NCBI GenBank assembly: GCA_007258455.2
Contig: VDFB02321266.1
Span: 1 to 64,000, forward strand
Source: Sequoia sempervirens
Taxonomy: Eukaryota > Streptophyta > Pinopsida > Cupressales > Cupressaceae
Length of the DNA: 64,000 bases
Direction of reading: 5' to 3'
The translations under genes were made by a program, and so were the position numbers. Shown here piece by piece: positions 48,166 through 59,046 of the stretch. Under the pieces are notes generated by a model, which worked only from the letters and a program-made list of their open reading frames with translations, searched no databases and had not been told where the DNA came from. Position 1 is the first letter of the stretch. Every line of letters starts with the position of its first letter.

Positions 48166-48640
48166 AGTGATGGAACTTCAAAAGCTTTGTTCTCTGTGGT
48201 TCTATTTTATAAAACAACACATATGGACTAATAGTTGAACAAAAAATCTCCTACAGTAAAACAACACACAATGATTTAAAAACATGTCTTATATTTAAAA
48301 CAAAACAATTCAAATAGCTTAAATAATTTATGTCCTTTAAAACCTCTCTACACAAAAATGCTGTCATTTGCACTGCCCTTTGCATTTTGGACATAATGTC
48401 TCACAATGATAAAAAATACTCAATGCTCTTGTACTAATGGAACTTCAAATTTTGTTCCTAATGTTTCACTCATGCCCTACCTTATGTCAGTGGTCTTTCA
48501 TTGTGTTGGAAAATTTCTTAGGGCTAGGGTTTTAGCTTTTTCTTCATCTTAAACCCTTGTGTTTACCTAATGCCTTGGTTGGGATCTATTTCGTCGTTAC
48601 CTTTTTTGAAGGGTTTTAAAAAAATCTTATGCCCCATCAT
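48166..48640. other. No gene recognised
   Basis: AT-rich, with a loosely repeated GATGGAACTTCAAA (48169) and AATGGAACTTCAAA (48436). Confidence 0.5.
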
Positions 48641-49080
48641 TTTGTCTAGGCCTGATCCCCTTAGTCTTAATATTTTATTTCCTCCACGCATTTTATTTTC
48701 CTAAGTCCTAGATGGCCCTGTGCTGAACGGTTTTAAAAACACTTATGTTGTTATCTTCCATCCGCCTAGTAATGTCCCCTTGCCCTTTAATGAATGTTTT
48801 ATTTTTTAGAAGGATGAAATTTGTGCTGTTGTCGATCAAAATTCCTTCAAGATCAACGGTTGTCTGCCATCTCGTGATCAGGAATTGTAGGATGGCAATA
48901 TCGCGCACGGGCGACATGTGTCCCATCTAGGGATCAAATTTGTGCTACTGTTCATCAACTGTCCTATGATCTGAGTCATTCCCCGCCATCCCGCGATGGT
49001 GCTTTGGTTGATTGCGAAATCACAGGCGGCTACCACATGGTCTGTACAAGGTGGGCCCCGAAGAAATTTTTGTGCAATAT
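48641..49080 (+). repeat. Fragment of the CCGCCATCCCGCGAT repeat block
   Basis: Closely related to 57560-57860. Both have CCGCCTAGTAATG, TTTAATGAATGTTTTATTTT, CCGCCATCC(C/T)(G/A)CGATGGTGC and a following CACRTG-type site. Open frames on either strand here recur in the other copy and are unlikely to be genes. Probably an LTR or leader fragment of an element related to the one at the right end. Confidence 0.65.
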
Positions 49081-50935
49081 ATTTTAAATGTTTCATTGCT
49101 TCCAAAGCAAAACATTTGAAATGAAATATTTGACAAGGTCGGGGGGAAATTCATTAAAAATGAGAAAAAGCTGAGAAATTAGGGCAACTAGTGATTTTAA
49201 TGGTATATTAAAAAAAAATCATATTTTGATAGTTGAATACATCTCAAAATATTTCTAATATATTTAATTTAAAAATACATTGCCTAATTTTTAAATATAT
49301 TTTTTCAAAATTTTTTTTTTTTTAAATATATTATACATACAAAAATTACATAATCAATAATAGATAATAGATTTTATGAATATATCTAGGTATGTTAATA
49401 TATGGTGAAAAACTAATTTTAATTAAAAACTTACTAACATCATTAAAAGGTAAGTTTATAATTATAAAATTTAACATTAGAATTATTTAACATTTGAAAT
49501 AGAAATTTAAATATTATATTATAATAGTTTATAATTACTTATATATATTTTGATAATAGAAACAATTTTGATTGATTTAATATTTTCTAAGTTCATTATT
49601 GAATTTAAATCTTATAAATATAATTATATATCTTTAATCAATATTATAATTTAAAAATAATAATGAATATTGAACATCTTAGATTTTAGTATAGCTTAAA
49701 TATTAAAAAAATTAATGTATAATTTTATAAAATATGCTATATATTTTTTAAATAAAGATTTAAAGATTATTATATATCATGTATATTTAAAGATCCATAG
49801 AATTATCTTTTTAACTATGAAATTAATATGATTAATTTCATTTATAATTTTATCTTACCTTATCTTTTTAACAATTTTTTGGTAGCCTACATAATTTGTT
49901 TTCTATAAGTATCATGTCGTATACTCTTTATATGGAAGGTAGTGTTTTGTCATGGAACTTAATAAGTTTTAATCATTTTTAGTCATTTTAAAGATTTTTA
50001 TTTTTTTATAAAGATAGGTATATATAGACTTTTGATGGCTTATGTACAATTATGCATATTCTTTTATTTATTATATTTGTTGCAATATCATGTTATTCTT
50101 GATTAATCACATTATTTGTTTGTCATTTTTATTTGTTTTGTTGAAAAATATTTTATCTTTACTTTACATCTATGATAATTTTAAAATTATCAAATTTAAA
50201 AATTATAAATAAAAACTTATTTTTATTAATCTCTTGAAGTACGTAGGTCCTAATCTTTTGCATATTAATAACTATCTAAATAGCTATTTCTTTCCTTTAT
50301 TTCTATAAATGTGTCTCATGTCTCTATTGAAATTTATGAGATGTGTATGTAATTCTTAGCACAACAATCTTCGAGATTAGGATTTATTTTCACATTTATC
50401 TATTTTCTTATTGTTCCTATTAGTGGCTAATTAAATCTTCATTGAAAACCTACAAAGAGTTTGGGTCCTTCAATCTCAAAGCTTGTCTAATTTCTTGATG
50501 AGAATCATTCACATTGATTCCCAATATTGTGCTCCTTGCATGATACATTTATAAAATGCACTTGGTAATTTAGTATGTGGTTGAAATATTAGAGTAACAA
50601 CAAATGGTTCTTTTCATTTTTGGAACATGATTGGACATTTTTACTATGTTGAATTTTTATTTCACTTTTATTTTCATGGTTTTCATGTTGTCAAATTTTC
50701 ATACATTTCTTAGTCTTTTAAAAAAAAAATGAAGGTTCTATTAGTGTCCCCAATCTTGCTAAAAATCATATATACAGAGAGTGCAATATATAAACTAATA
50801 ATTATAGAGTATAACAACAAATGAATTTAAAAACTACTATATAGAAACAAGGTTTAGAATAATTCAAAATAGAGATACCACCATTCTCCTACAAATGCTA
50901 TGTATAGAAACCCTATGTAGCCACCGCTTTCTCGG
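49081..50935. other. Very AT-rich region without genes
   Basis: Dense stops in all frames; nothing recognised. Confidence 0.55.
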
Positions 50936-51232
50936 CTCCCACTCTCCCCACCCTCTCTCCCACTCTCTTCCGCTCTCTCACACCCTCTCCCACTCTCTCC
51001 TACTCTCTCCCTCCCTACCTCCCACTCTCCCACTCTCTCCCATTCTCTTGCACCCTCTCCCACTCTCTCCCACCTTCTTCCTACCTCCCTCCCACTCTCT
51101 CCCATTCTCTCCCACTTTCTTCCTCCCTCTCTCTCCCACTCTCTCCCACCCTCTCTCCCACCCTCTCACACTATCTCCCACTCCCTCTTACTCTCTCCCA
51201 CCCTCTCCCACTCTCTCCCTTCTGCCCTTCGT
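50936..51232. repeat. CT-rich satellite-like tract
   Basis: CTCTCCCACTCTCTCCCAC-type units of 10-13 bp repeated about 25 times. Open frames on both strands (Ser/Leu/Pro or Gly/Glu/Arg) are by-products. Confidence 0.92.
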
Positions 51233-51273
51233 CCCTCCCTTAATCCCCCTTTTCGGGAACCATCTTGGTGCAC

Positions 51274-51752
51274 TTACCCAAAAGCTACCTTATCTTTCAT
51301 TAAGGTAGAAAAAATTTGTTATACAACATGCCCCTTGAAAATTGGAGATAGGCACTGCAAAAAGAAGCAAGTAAACACTAATGAAAATGGTTAGTGGTAT
51401 TGTGGAAGATGTGATAAAACTTTCCCTGAATGTGATTATAAATATATACTTCAATTCAAAGTGCAAAACCATACTTCATTCACTTGGATTACAACTTTTG
51501 AAGAAGTGGCAGAAGAAATTATGGGTGTAACAACAAAAGAATTGAACATTTTGAAGCATGAAAAAAAAGATGATGTTAAGCTTTCACACATTATACAAAA
51601 GTTTATTTTCAACAGATACATATTTAAACTTCAAGTGAAAAAAGAGACTTATATACTTGAACAAAGGACTAAATGCACAATCATAAAAATAAAAAAGTTT
51701 GATTATTCATTTGATACCAAAGCTTTATTAGAGTCAATTGCAAAGCTATAGG
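51274..51752 (+). pseudogene. RPA1: RPA1-like DBD-C fragment (replication protein A large subunit)
   Basis: RPA1 is the large subunit of the single-stranded-DNA-binding heterotrimer. One frame covers the whole C-terminal OB fold (DBD-C). It begins ATLSFIKVEKICYTTC, then has the zinc-ribbon cysteines (CPLKIGDRHC and WYCGRCDKTFPECDY). QNHTSFTWITTFEEVAEEIM, ELNILKHEKKDD and EQRTKCTIIKIKKFDY follow, and it ends LLESIAKL with TAG. The spacing of all four zinc cysteines is intact. One TAG interrupts it just before WYC (51391-51393). DBD-A and DBD-B and the N-terminus are absent; a CT-rich repeat lies directly upstream. No intron is seen and an A run follows at about 51809, which fits a 5'-truncated retrocopy. 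Plant Helitrons also carry RPA1-like genes, but I see no Helitron ends or Rep/helicase here. Confidence 0.8.
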
Positions 51753-52375
51753 TTTCATAACATTCAAATGCTTGAATTTATATAATGTTAACAATGTATT
51801 CAAACATTTGAAAAAAAAAATAGTGGATATATCTAAGTTAGTTAATGCCATTTTTTCATGATATACTTCTTTGATGCTGTCAATAATAAATCTAATGATT
51901 GATGAATATTTCTGCCTTTAAATTTATTGTTCTTGGTTGATTGTTGTTATGGACAAGTTGGTATGATTTCAAATTTCAATGTGTACCCTTATATATGGGA
52001 ATTGAGATAAACAATGACACAAACAATAATGAAATCAAATTGATTGCTTTCAAAATTCATATTCATGAAATGTAAGCATTTTTTCAAGTCAATAGGCATC
52101 TTGATAAAGATAACTCTCGGTGTGTTTTACATATATTATTAATTAATATAGGTATGCTAGTTAATTAAATTATTAACTATATTTTATTTCTATTATATAT
52201 TGAATTGTTAAAAGATGTAAAAATCTTAATACTAAATATATAGGAAAATGGTTAAAAAATTACATATTTTCAAAAAATAAAATATAGTGTGTAATTTAAA
52301 ATACAAATTATATAATTCTTATAATATTTATATTATTATTTATTGAATATTTTATAGAATTTAAACTAAAAAATT
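51753..52375. other. AT-rich region, no gene
   Basis: Nothing recognised apart from the A run at about 51809-51818. Confidence 0.5.
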
Positions 52376-52746
52376 AGCCTCCCCCTCTCAGCTCTCCCTC
52401 TCTCCCCCTCTCTACATATATCTCCCTCTTCCCCATCTTCTATCTCTCCCTCCTCTACATATATCTCTCCTTTCTCCCTCTCTCGGAGCTATCTCTCCCC
52501 ATCTCTCCATGATCTCTTGCTCCCTCCCTATACCCCTATCTATCTTCATATCTCAACCTATTTGTCCCTTTATCTTCCATATATCTCTATATCTATGTCT
52601 TTATCTTCCCATTTATCTATCTCTCCCTCTCTCTTTCTCTCTCTCTATCTCCCCCTATTTCTATCTCCCTCTCCATCTCTATTTATCTTTATCTACTTAT
52701 CTCTCTCTCTCTTTCCCCTCTCTCTATATCTCCTTATATCTCTATC

Positions 52747-52807
<61 letters not shown>

Positions 52808-52912
52808 CTCCCTATCTCTCTATATATTTATTTCTCCCTCTATCTCTCTCTATATCTCTATCTATTTTTATCCCTTTTCCTCTCTCATTCTATATTCATC
52901 TCTACCTCTATC
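52376..52912. repeat. CT-rich to (TC)n(TA)n microsatellite
   Basis: TCTCTCCCTCTATCTC-type repeats including a pure (TC)n block followed by (TA)n near 52755-52808. The two overlapping 160-codon frames are by-products. Confidence 0.92.
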
Positions 52913-53621
52913 TATAGGGAGAGATACAAAGGTGAAGCATTGGACCTTCCCAAAGATCCACCAATCTCAACACTACTCCCAACTATTTTGAGCATTTAAG
53001 TACATATTGTATGCTAGATTAGGAGGCATTTTTCAAAGCTCATATTTATTGATGCAAAATAGGTCCAAAGTCACAAATTTGACGTAGAGTTAGTTATAGC
53101 TTTGTACAAAATTTCAAGTGCCAAATAGAGCAAATATATTCTAGTTTTTTATATCATGTCATCATATTTGGCACTTCATCAAGATTTGTGTCTTCATCAA
53201 CATTAACAAAAGCAAAGGTATGTACTTGAATCCCTTGCATTTAAATTTTTCTATATATATAAATATTTTAATATTTTCCCTCAAATCCATAATATATATA
53301 TTAGTGTGTATTTATTTATTGCAATAAATAATTAACCTAAGTAACATATTAAGAATTCTAAGGATTTGTGCTTGGAAAAAATGCATAACAAATTTTTTTG
53401 TTGGATGTCATGTTGTATAGTTTAGAAAAGATCAAAATATGAATAGGATTTTAAGGCCATATATTATGGTAGCTTACAATGAAAAAGAAGGAAAGAAATC
53501 TATTATCAATTTTAATCTACAATTTAATACCATATGAAAAACATGTATTATCTAAAATTAATTCTTGACATATTAATTTTATAAAATACACTTACCATTC
53601 AATAAACTTCTCCCAAGAAAT
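52913..53621. other. No gene recognised
   Basis: AT-rich with short open frames only. Confidence 0.5.
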
Positions 53622-53740
53622 AAACCCTAAGTGATCATTAATTGAACCCTAATTGTAGATTCATAACTCTAATCATAACCCTAAGCGAACACTAATCCTA
53701 ATCAAACCCTAACCCTAGCCTTAAAGTTATCATATAATCT
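53622..53740. repeat. Degenerate telomere-like CCCTAA tract
   Basis: Repeats of AACCCTAA, ACCCTAAGC and AATCCTAATC spaced irregularly. Same family as 55975-56740. Confidence 0.75.
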
Positions 53741-54171
53741 AATTATCTCTCTTATCTAAATTTGGGTTGAATTATTTTTCCTTTATTTTTAATTGCATAT
53801 ATTTTTTGTTTATTAGATCTTATTTTATGAATATATGCAAATATAATTTTATTTCTACATTCATTCTATGCCCATTTTTTCATGATATTTTAACATTCAT
53901 TTTCTAGAATATTAGATCAATCTCACACATATAAATATGAAACCTCAACATTTTAAAATTGAATTCTACCCAAAACATAGACACACAATTGAAGAAATTC
54001 TCAAAAGAAGAATGACAACATCATTAACATTTCATTCAAAATTCACTCAAATCCACATAAGGAGAGAAAATATATTAGAATTATACGTTTATCCATGCTT
54101 TTAAGTCATATCTGCATACAATTTAAGATAATTTGCATATATTCATCCAAAACTCAAAACAGTCTATCTAT
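53741..54171. other. AT-rich region, no gene
   Basis: Nothing recognised. Confidence 0.5.
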
Positions 54172-54360
54172 TCTATTCCGTCCGCTTGGGGTTTTAATAG
54201 CCAATGGCACCACAGATATTACTTCCTCATCAGAGGACAGATATCTTTCTACCCAAATATTCAACTCAAAACTATCTTTCTACCCATATATTCAACTCAA
54301 AACCTAGCTAGAGCTTTCATCAGTTCTCTCCCTACAAATGAGCCTTAAATTCCCTTTTAT
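54172..54360 (-). pseudogene. Diverged partial duplicate of the zinc-ribbon-like ORF
   Basis: The stretch with CCGCTTGGGGTTTTAATAGC and ACTTCCTCATCAGAGG (54180-54240) matches 54738-54800 within the downstream ORF, on the same strand. An internal repeat (TATCTTTCTACCCA(A/T)ATATTC) follows. Only the C-terminal third is recognisable. Confidence 0.5.
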
Positions 54361-54646
54361 ATGACAAGAGAGCAACAAGCTTCGGGCTCAAATGTAATTT
54401 CACCACAAATTTTCATTTGAAAAAAATCTCCATTTCATTTGACTTTCATTACAAAACTTCCCACACGTTGAATTTGTAAAACATATATAGTGCATGAACT
54501 AGGGTAGCGTAAAAGAATAGGGAACACAAATTGTCATCAAAATCCCCTTGTCGCTATCCATGCAAAAAAACCAGGCAACCAAATTGCCACGAAGGAACCA
54601 CAACTTCTTATTTACCCACCACCCTACACTTACCAACACTCAAACC

Positions 54647-55099
54647 CTAGTATACACGCCCGCTTCTAGTTGTTGCCCAATACAGTAGACCCTCAACCTC
54701 CTCGTCTTTCTTTTCCTTGCCCAATATGGTTCTAGTCCATCTGCTTGGGGTTTTAACAGTTGACGAGACCACACATATCATTTCCTCATCAAAGGGCAGA
54801 CCATGATTGAAGTGACTTAAATACCGATAGTAGTCTGAGTCAGTCTCGGTTACATGATCAGAAGTGTTGCTCATAAGGTCAATGGGCAAGTGTTGGCCGC
54901 ATCCAGAGCACACCGACTGCTTGCCTTTGTCATCTACCAGTTGAGCAGCAATGTCCTGGAATTGCAACCTTCTACTGCAACCAAAGCAGTTGAAGGTTGC
55001 AATTCCAGGACGTTGCTGCTCAACCAAAGCACCTTCCTGAATAGTAGGACTGAGCTTTTGTGAGCTCAAACGAATAGACTTCATTACTGACTTACTCAT
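54647..55099 (-). CDS. Small zinc-ribbon-like ORF containing a long hairpin
   Basis: An uninterrupted 150-codon frame from ATG 55099-55097 to TAA at 54647. Residues 38-67 form CX2C-X22-CX2C (FNCFGC and SVCSGC), a zinc-ribbon pattern. An acidic stretch (TETDSDYYRYLSHFNHG) follows and the C-terminus is basic. I do not recognise the family. The part encoding residues 26-53 coincides with an 85-nt near-perfect inverted repeat (54940-55024), so the cysteine pair FNCFGC sits on the loop side of a hairpin. That is unusual for a coding gene and raises the option that the locus is an element or hairpin RNA rather than a protein gene. A diverged duplicate lies downstream at 54172-54360. An intact frame in a decayed neighbourhood suggests it may be recent or selected. 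Confidence 0.45.
   Translation of the reverse strand: MSKSVMKSIRLSSQKLSPTIQEGALVEQQRPGIATFNCFGCSRRLQFQDIAAQLVDDKGKQSVCSGCGQHLPIDLMSNTSDHVTETDSDYYRYLSHFNHGLPFDEEMICVVSSTVKTPSRWTRTILGKEKKDEEVEGLLYWATTRSGRVY
54940..55024. repeat. 85-nt hairpin with 39-bp arms and 7-nt loop
   Basis: Arms 54940-54978 and 54986-55024 pair except at two positions. The central 20 bp (GTCCTGGAATTGCAACCTTC, 54953-54972, with 54992-55011) are perfect. It has the size of a plant microRNA-type precursor, but expression is unknown. Confidence 0.85.
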
Positions 55100-55974
55100 T
55101 TTCTCTTCTTAGACAAGCACTCAAACTTGATTAGACTCAGCCCACAAAGTGCTCTAACTATTACAAGAATGACACTATTAGCAGTTAATTCCTCTTGTAT
55201 TTATTGTGCGAGGTAATGGCAACCTTCATCAATGATTAGTAAATATGCATGTGCAAACAAGGCAATTTGGTGATGTATGTATTGTCACCATTTAACTAGA
55301 GTTGCATGAGAATCCAAAGATCACCCTTCATGATTGCCAACAACAACATCTTCACATAGATTGAGATCAACATGACTACACAAGCAAGGAATAATTCATT
55401 AATGCTTCACCAACCTTCCTCTTCCTCCTGCGAGCTAGAAGGGAACAACAGAAATTTACATTAGCTTTTTATCTTGGTTGTCAATCTAAAACCATGGGTT
55501 ATGAGCTCAATAGTGGAGATTGGGCCCCACATTCCATACAGGATTCTAACCTCGCACCAAATAATAGGGTGACACCTTAGGTCTACGAGCTGGCGGGGTA
55601 CGATTGAGATCTTCTCCCATATCTTTGAATCTGGAAAACCTACACATTGCATGGTTAGTATTTAATGAAAGGCTTTGGCTAAGCCATTGGCAACATGACC
55701 ACTGGAGTTAATGGCTTAGGCTTACGTCACCGGATTAAAATTAAAACCCAACTTTGATTTTAATACTTTATTTCCTCTGCAAGGTTTTATTTCCTAAGTC
55801 TCAGTTAACCCCATTAAATTCTTATCCCAACCCTAACAAAGAACAAATGATTAAGCTAAGGATTGTATTTATTGTTATAACTTTAGTTCTAGAGAATTCT
55901 TAATTACTAATTCTTATTTGTGCATTTTTATATGAATCCAATTGAATGCTTTTCCATATCATTATAGAAAATTT
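55100..55974. other. No gene recognised
   Basis: Includes AATACTTTATTTCCTC...TTATTTCCTAAGTC (55763-55800), also seen near 48670-48708, so part is shared repeat. A GC-richer patch at 55510-55600 has no identifiable gene. Confidence 0.45.
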
Positions 55975-56740
55975 TATTATTGCAACCCTAACTCTAACAC
56001 TAATTAAACCTTGACCCTAACCTAATTGAACTCATATTAAAACCCAAACTCTAACACTAATTGAACTGTAATCGTAACCCTAGATATTGTTGAAACCTAA
56101 CCCTAATTGTATCAAAACCCTAGAGAACTCTAATTGAACCCTAACCCTAAAATAGACAATAACCCTTACCTTAATTGAACCCTAACTCCAATCCTAGCCC
56201 TAATTTACAAGACTAACTTATGCTAACCTTAATTAAACCCTTATTGAATTATAACCTAATTTCTATTTAGGTGAATACTAATTGAACCTTAGCCTAAGAG
56301 TGAATGGCAACCTGTAATTAAGCTCAACCATGTCCTGTTGGTTGACCCTAATCATAACCATAATTCAACCCTAACCTTAATTTAACCCTAACCCTAAACA
56401 TGAGTTCAATTAAGTTTAAGGTTCAAATAGGGTTAGACTTTAATTAAAATTAGGTATAGGACTCAATTAGGATTAGGGTTGTGGTTGGGGGTAAAGATTA
56501 AGGTTCTATGATAGAGCTTGGGGTTAGTGATAGGGTTCAATTGAGGCAAGGGTTAGTATTAGGGTTAGGGTTATGTTTCAATTAGGGTTTCATTAATGTT
56601 AGTTTTAGAATCATAGTTATGTTTACAGTTGGATATAAAATTAGAGTTAGGTTTGAAGTTAATTAGTGTTAGTTTTAGGGTTGCGGTTATGGTTAGACTT
56701 ATAATTAATGTTAGTATTGGGATTAGATTCTATCACTTTA
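55975..56740. repeat. Degenerate telomere-like block that switches strand
   Basis: From 55975 to about 56400 the plus strand shows AACCCTAA variants mixed with AATTGAACCC. From about 56405 to 56740 it shows the complement (TTAGGGTTAGGGTTATG, GGGTTCAATT). The two halves are thus imperfect inverted repeats of one another. Confidence 0.8.
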
Positions 56741-56862
56741 ATAAAAATAATCTTCTATAAATTCATTCAATTTTTTTTTGAAATTATATAATTTAAAATA
56801 TTTTCAAATTTACCTATGTGATATATGAGATATAGCAAATCTAAACTCTATACAATTTATAG

Positions 56863-57337
56863 TTAACTTGACATTGTGTATAAAAAGGTTTAAGTTATGA
56901 ATGTTATAATATAAAAAATAAATGTGTTTTCAATGTTTATTTGTCAGTTTAAAAGATGTGCCAATAATGTTGCAATCACTAATGATTAATTTTTTTCTTG
57001 ATGGTTAAAATAGATTAGTAAGTAAATTTATCTATAATAAGTAAATTTATCATTTATTTTTTCTTGATAAGTAAATCATTTTTTCATAAATTTATCTATA
57101 ATTCTTATTTAATTTTTCTTAATTATATTAAATTATATTTTATTAAATTGTTAAAAAATTTAAGTTGATAATAAATCATTTTATGTGTTTTTTATAATTA
57201 ACTTGATATTGTGTATAAAAGGTTTAAGTTATGAATGTTATAATATAAAAAAAAAAAAAAAAATCAATGTTTATTTGTTAGTTTGATGTGAGAATAATGT
57301 TGCATAGTAATAGATTTAATTTTTTCTTGATTGGTTA
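56863..57337. repeat. Direct repeat, offset 335 bp
   Basis: TTAACTTGA(C/T)ATTGTGTATA and the following ~140 bases (including AAGTTATGAATGTTATAATA and TTTTTTCTTGAT) occur at 56863 and 57198. The second copy has an expanded A run (57248-57262). Confidence 0.75.
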
Positions 57338-57559
57338 AGTAGTGTTTGTGAGCTGTTCGTGTTGGGGTGGAATGCTGTCATTCTTGAAATGTTTGAAATA
57401 CATGCATCTTTATATTTTATAAACAAACATCTAAAGTAAAAATGTGATTGTAAAAAAAACAACTTAATGAGTGAACATACATTTAAAGTTAAAAGTGAAA
57501 TTATAAAACAAATTGTAAATTTATTTTATTTTTCTTCTATAAATATAATTTTTTTATTT

Positions 57560-58530
57560 GTCATCCGCCTAGTAATGCCCACTTCTCCTTTTAATGAATG
57601 TTTTATTTTGCAAGGGTTGATTTGGTGCTACCGTTGCTCTATTTCCTGCATATATCAACGGTGCCCGCCATCCCGTGATCGGGAATTGAAGGATCATGAA
57701 ATCATGGGTGGGCATCATGTGTCCTATCTGGGGGATCAAATTTGAGCTATCACTGACCAACTACCATTTGATTTGAGCCATTCCCCGCCATCCTACGATG
57801 GTGCTTGGGTTGATTGAGAAATCACGGGCGAGCGCCACGTGTCTCATCCGATGAATTCTAAAAGTAAAGGAAACACTAGTTGGTTTTAAATGTATTAAGG
57901 GGCTGATTACTAAAGTGTTCTCGAGACGCACATGTTCTAAATTGACGGATATGTTATAATCTTGCTGGAAAAGCTACTCGAAGGTTTACAACATGGCTAG
58001 CGACTGTGTTAAAGGAATGAGATCAATGGAACCTGCTATCCCGCAATCAAGGATTACAGGGATCGCAATATCACAAGCGGGTGCACGTACCCTTCCTAAA
58101 GGATGAAATCTGTGTGACCATTGATGAGCTATCTCTTCAAGATTGACGGTGCCCACCATCCTGCGATTGAATTTTGGGATCGCGATGTCGCGGGTGCCTT
58201 CCACGTGTCTCATCCAATGAAGCCTAAAGAGTGAAGAAAGCGTTTTCCAGTTTTAAATGTATTACAGGGCGGATTACTAATGCACTTGTAAGATGCACAT
58301 GTTTTATTTTAATGCAAATGTTATGATTTTAAGGGAAAAGTTGCTTGACAGTTAAAGGAAAGGACGGTGACCATTTTTGAAGGAGCGGGATTTATGGTAA
58401 AAAGATCGACGATGCTTGCCATCCCACGATGAATCCCACAATGAAAAATTAAAGGATTACGATATCGCAGGCAACCACCACGTGGCATTCCTTCACGGTG
58501 TATGACATAGTGGGCCCCTTTATTGTCGTG
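57560..58530 (+). repeat. Degenerate GC-rich repeat block with G-box motifs
   Basis: About six units of roughly 80 bases share GCCATCCCGCGAT, GAAATCRCGGGC or GATATCGC, and CCACGTGTCTCATCC. The larger part is a tandem duplication with a period of 366 bp (CCACGTGTCTCATCC at 57835 and 58201). CACGTG is the plant G-box core. Position just before a TATA box and a retroelement ORF suggests a U3 enhancer of an LTR. Confidence 0.65.
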
Positions 58531-58613
58531 TTGGCAATTATGTTAGCCTGTTTTGAAGATGGTCGTTGATGATTTGATCAAACTGAAGGATTAACGACTC
58601 AAATTTAAATATG

Positions 58614-58620
58614 TATAAAA
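58614..58620 (+). promoter_or_regulatory. TATA box upstream of the gag-like ORF
   Basis: TATAAAA about 430 bases before the ATG at 59047, downstream of the G-box repeats. A PBS-like TTTCAGAGCC follows at 58761-58770 after a CA dinucleotide, consistent with the end of a 5' LTR near 58759. Confidence 0.42.
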
Positions 58621-59046
58621 TTATGGTTGGAGTCATTCGTGCAGCCCTCAAGTGAGCTTTAATGGCGAATGAGACATCCACTGGTAGAATTTGATTGACA
58701 TAAAATCAATTTACTCATCTCATTTGTATCACAAAGCATCCAAGTATTTCATGAAAACAATTTCAGAGCCAAAGGTGAAATTGTGAGCAGCTGCTGCCAG
58801 AAATTGGAGTTTGTGCGAAAAAATCTGTGAGTTAATTTTCTTTGTTTCCTAGTCATTCTGCACCTAAATTTGGGAAAGGGGGGGTCTACTATGCTTGTCA
58901 CTGATTTCATTAAAATCTTTTGTTAGGGCTATTGTTTAATCATAAATTTTGAGGAATTACGGTACTTTTACTTTGTAATCTCCTATCTTTGCTTATTCAT
59001 AGCCACTTGAAGTGTAACATTGTAGTGAGGCCCTAGTTTGTCTAAA

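Noticed and set aside
48708..49105. Frames of 60-75 codons on both strands, similar to frames at 57467-57760 and 57986-58213
   Set aside because: Shared because the underlying non-coding repeat is shared; frames are not conserved as protein.
50854..51308. Open frames rich in Ser/Leu/Pro (plus) and Gly/Glu/Arg (minus)
   Set aside because: Direct translation of the CTCTCCCAC repeat tract.
51274..51752. Functional RPA1 gene
   Set aside because: Only the last OB fold is present and a TAG interrupts the zinc ribbon.
52509..52999. Two overlapping 160-codon plus-strand frames
   Set aside because: Translation of the TCTCTCCC/TATATA microsatellite; no domain.
55975..56740. Ancient telomere-telomere fusion point
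   Set aside because: A fusion should read TTTAGGG then CCCTAAA on one strand; here the order is reversed, and units are mixed with non-telomeric sequence.
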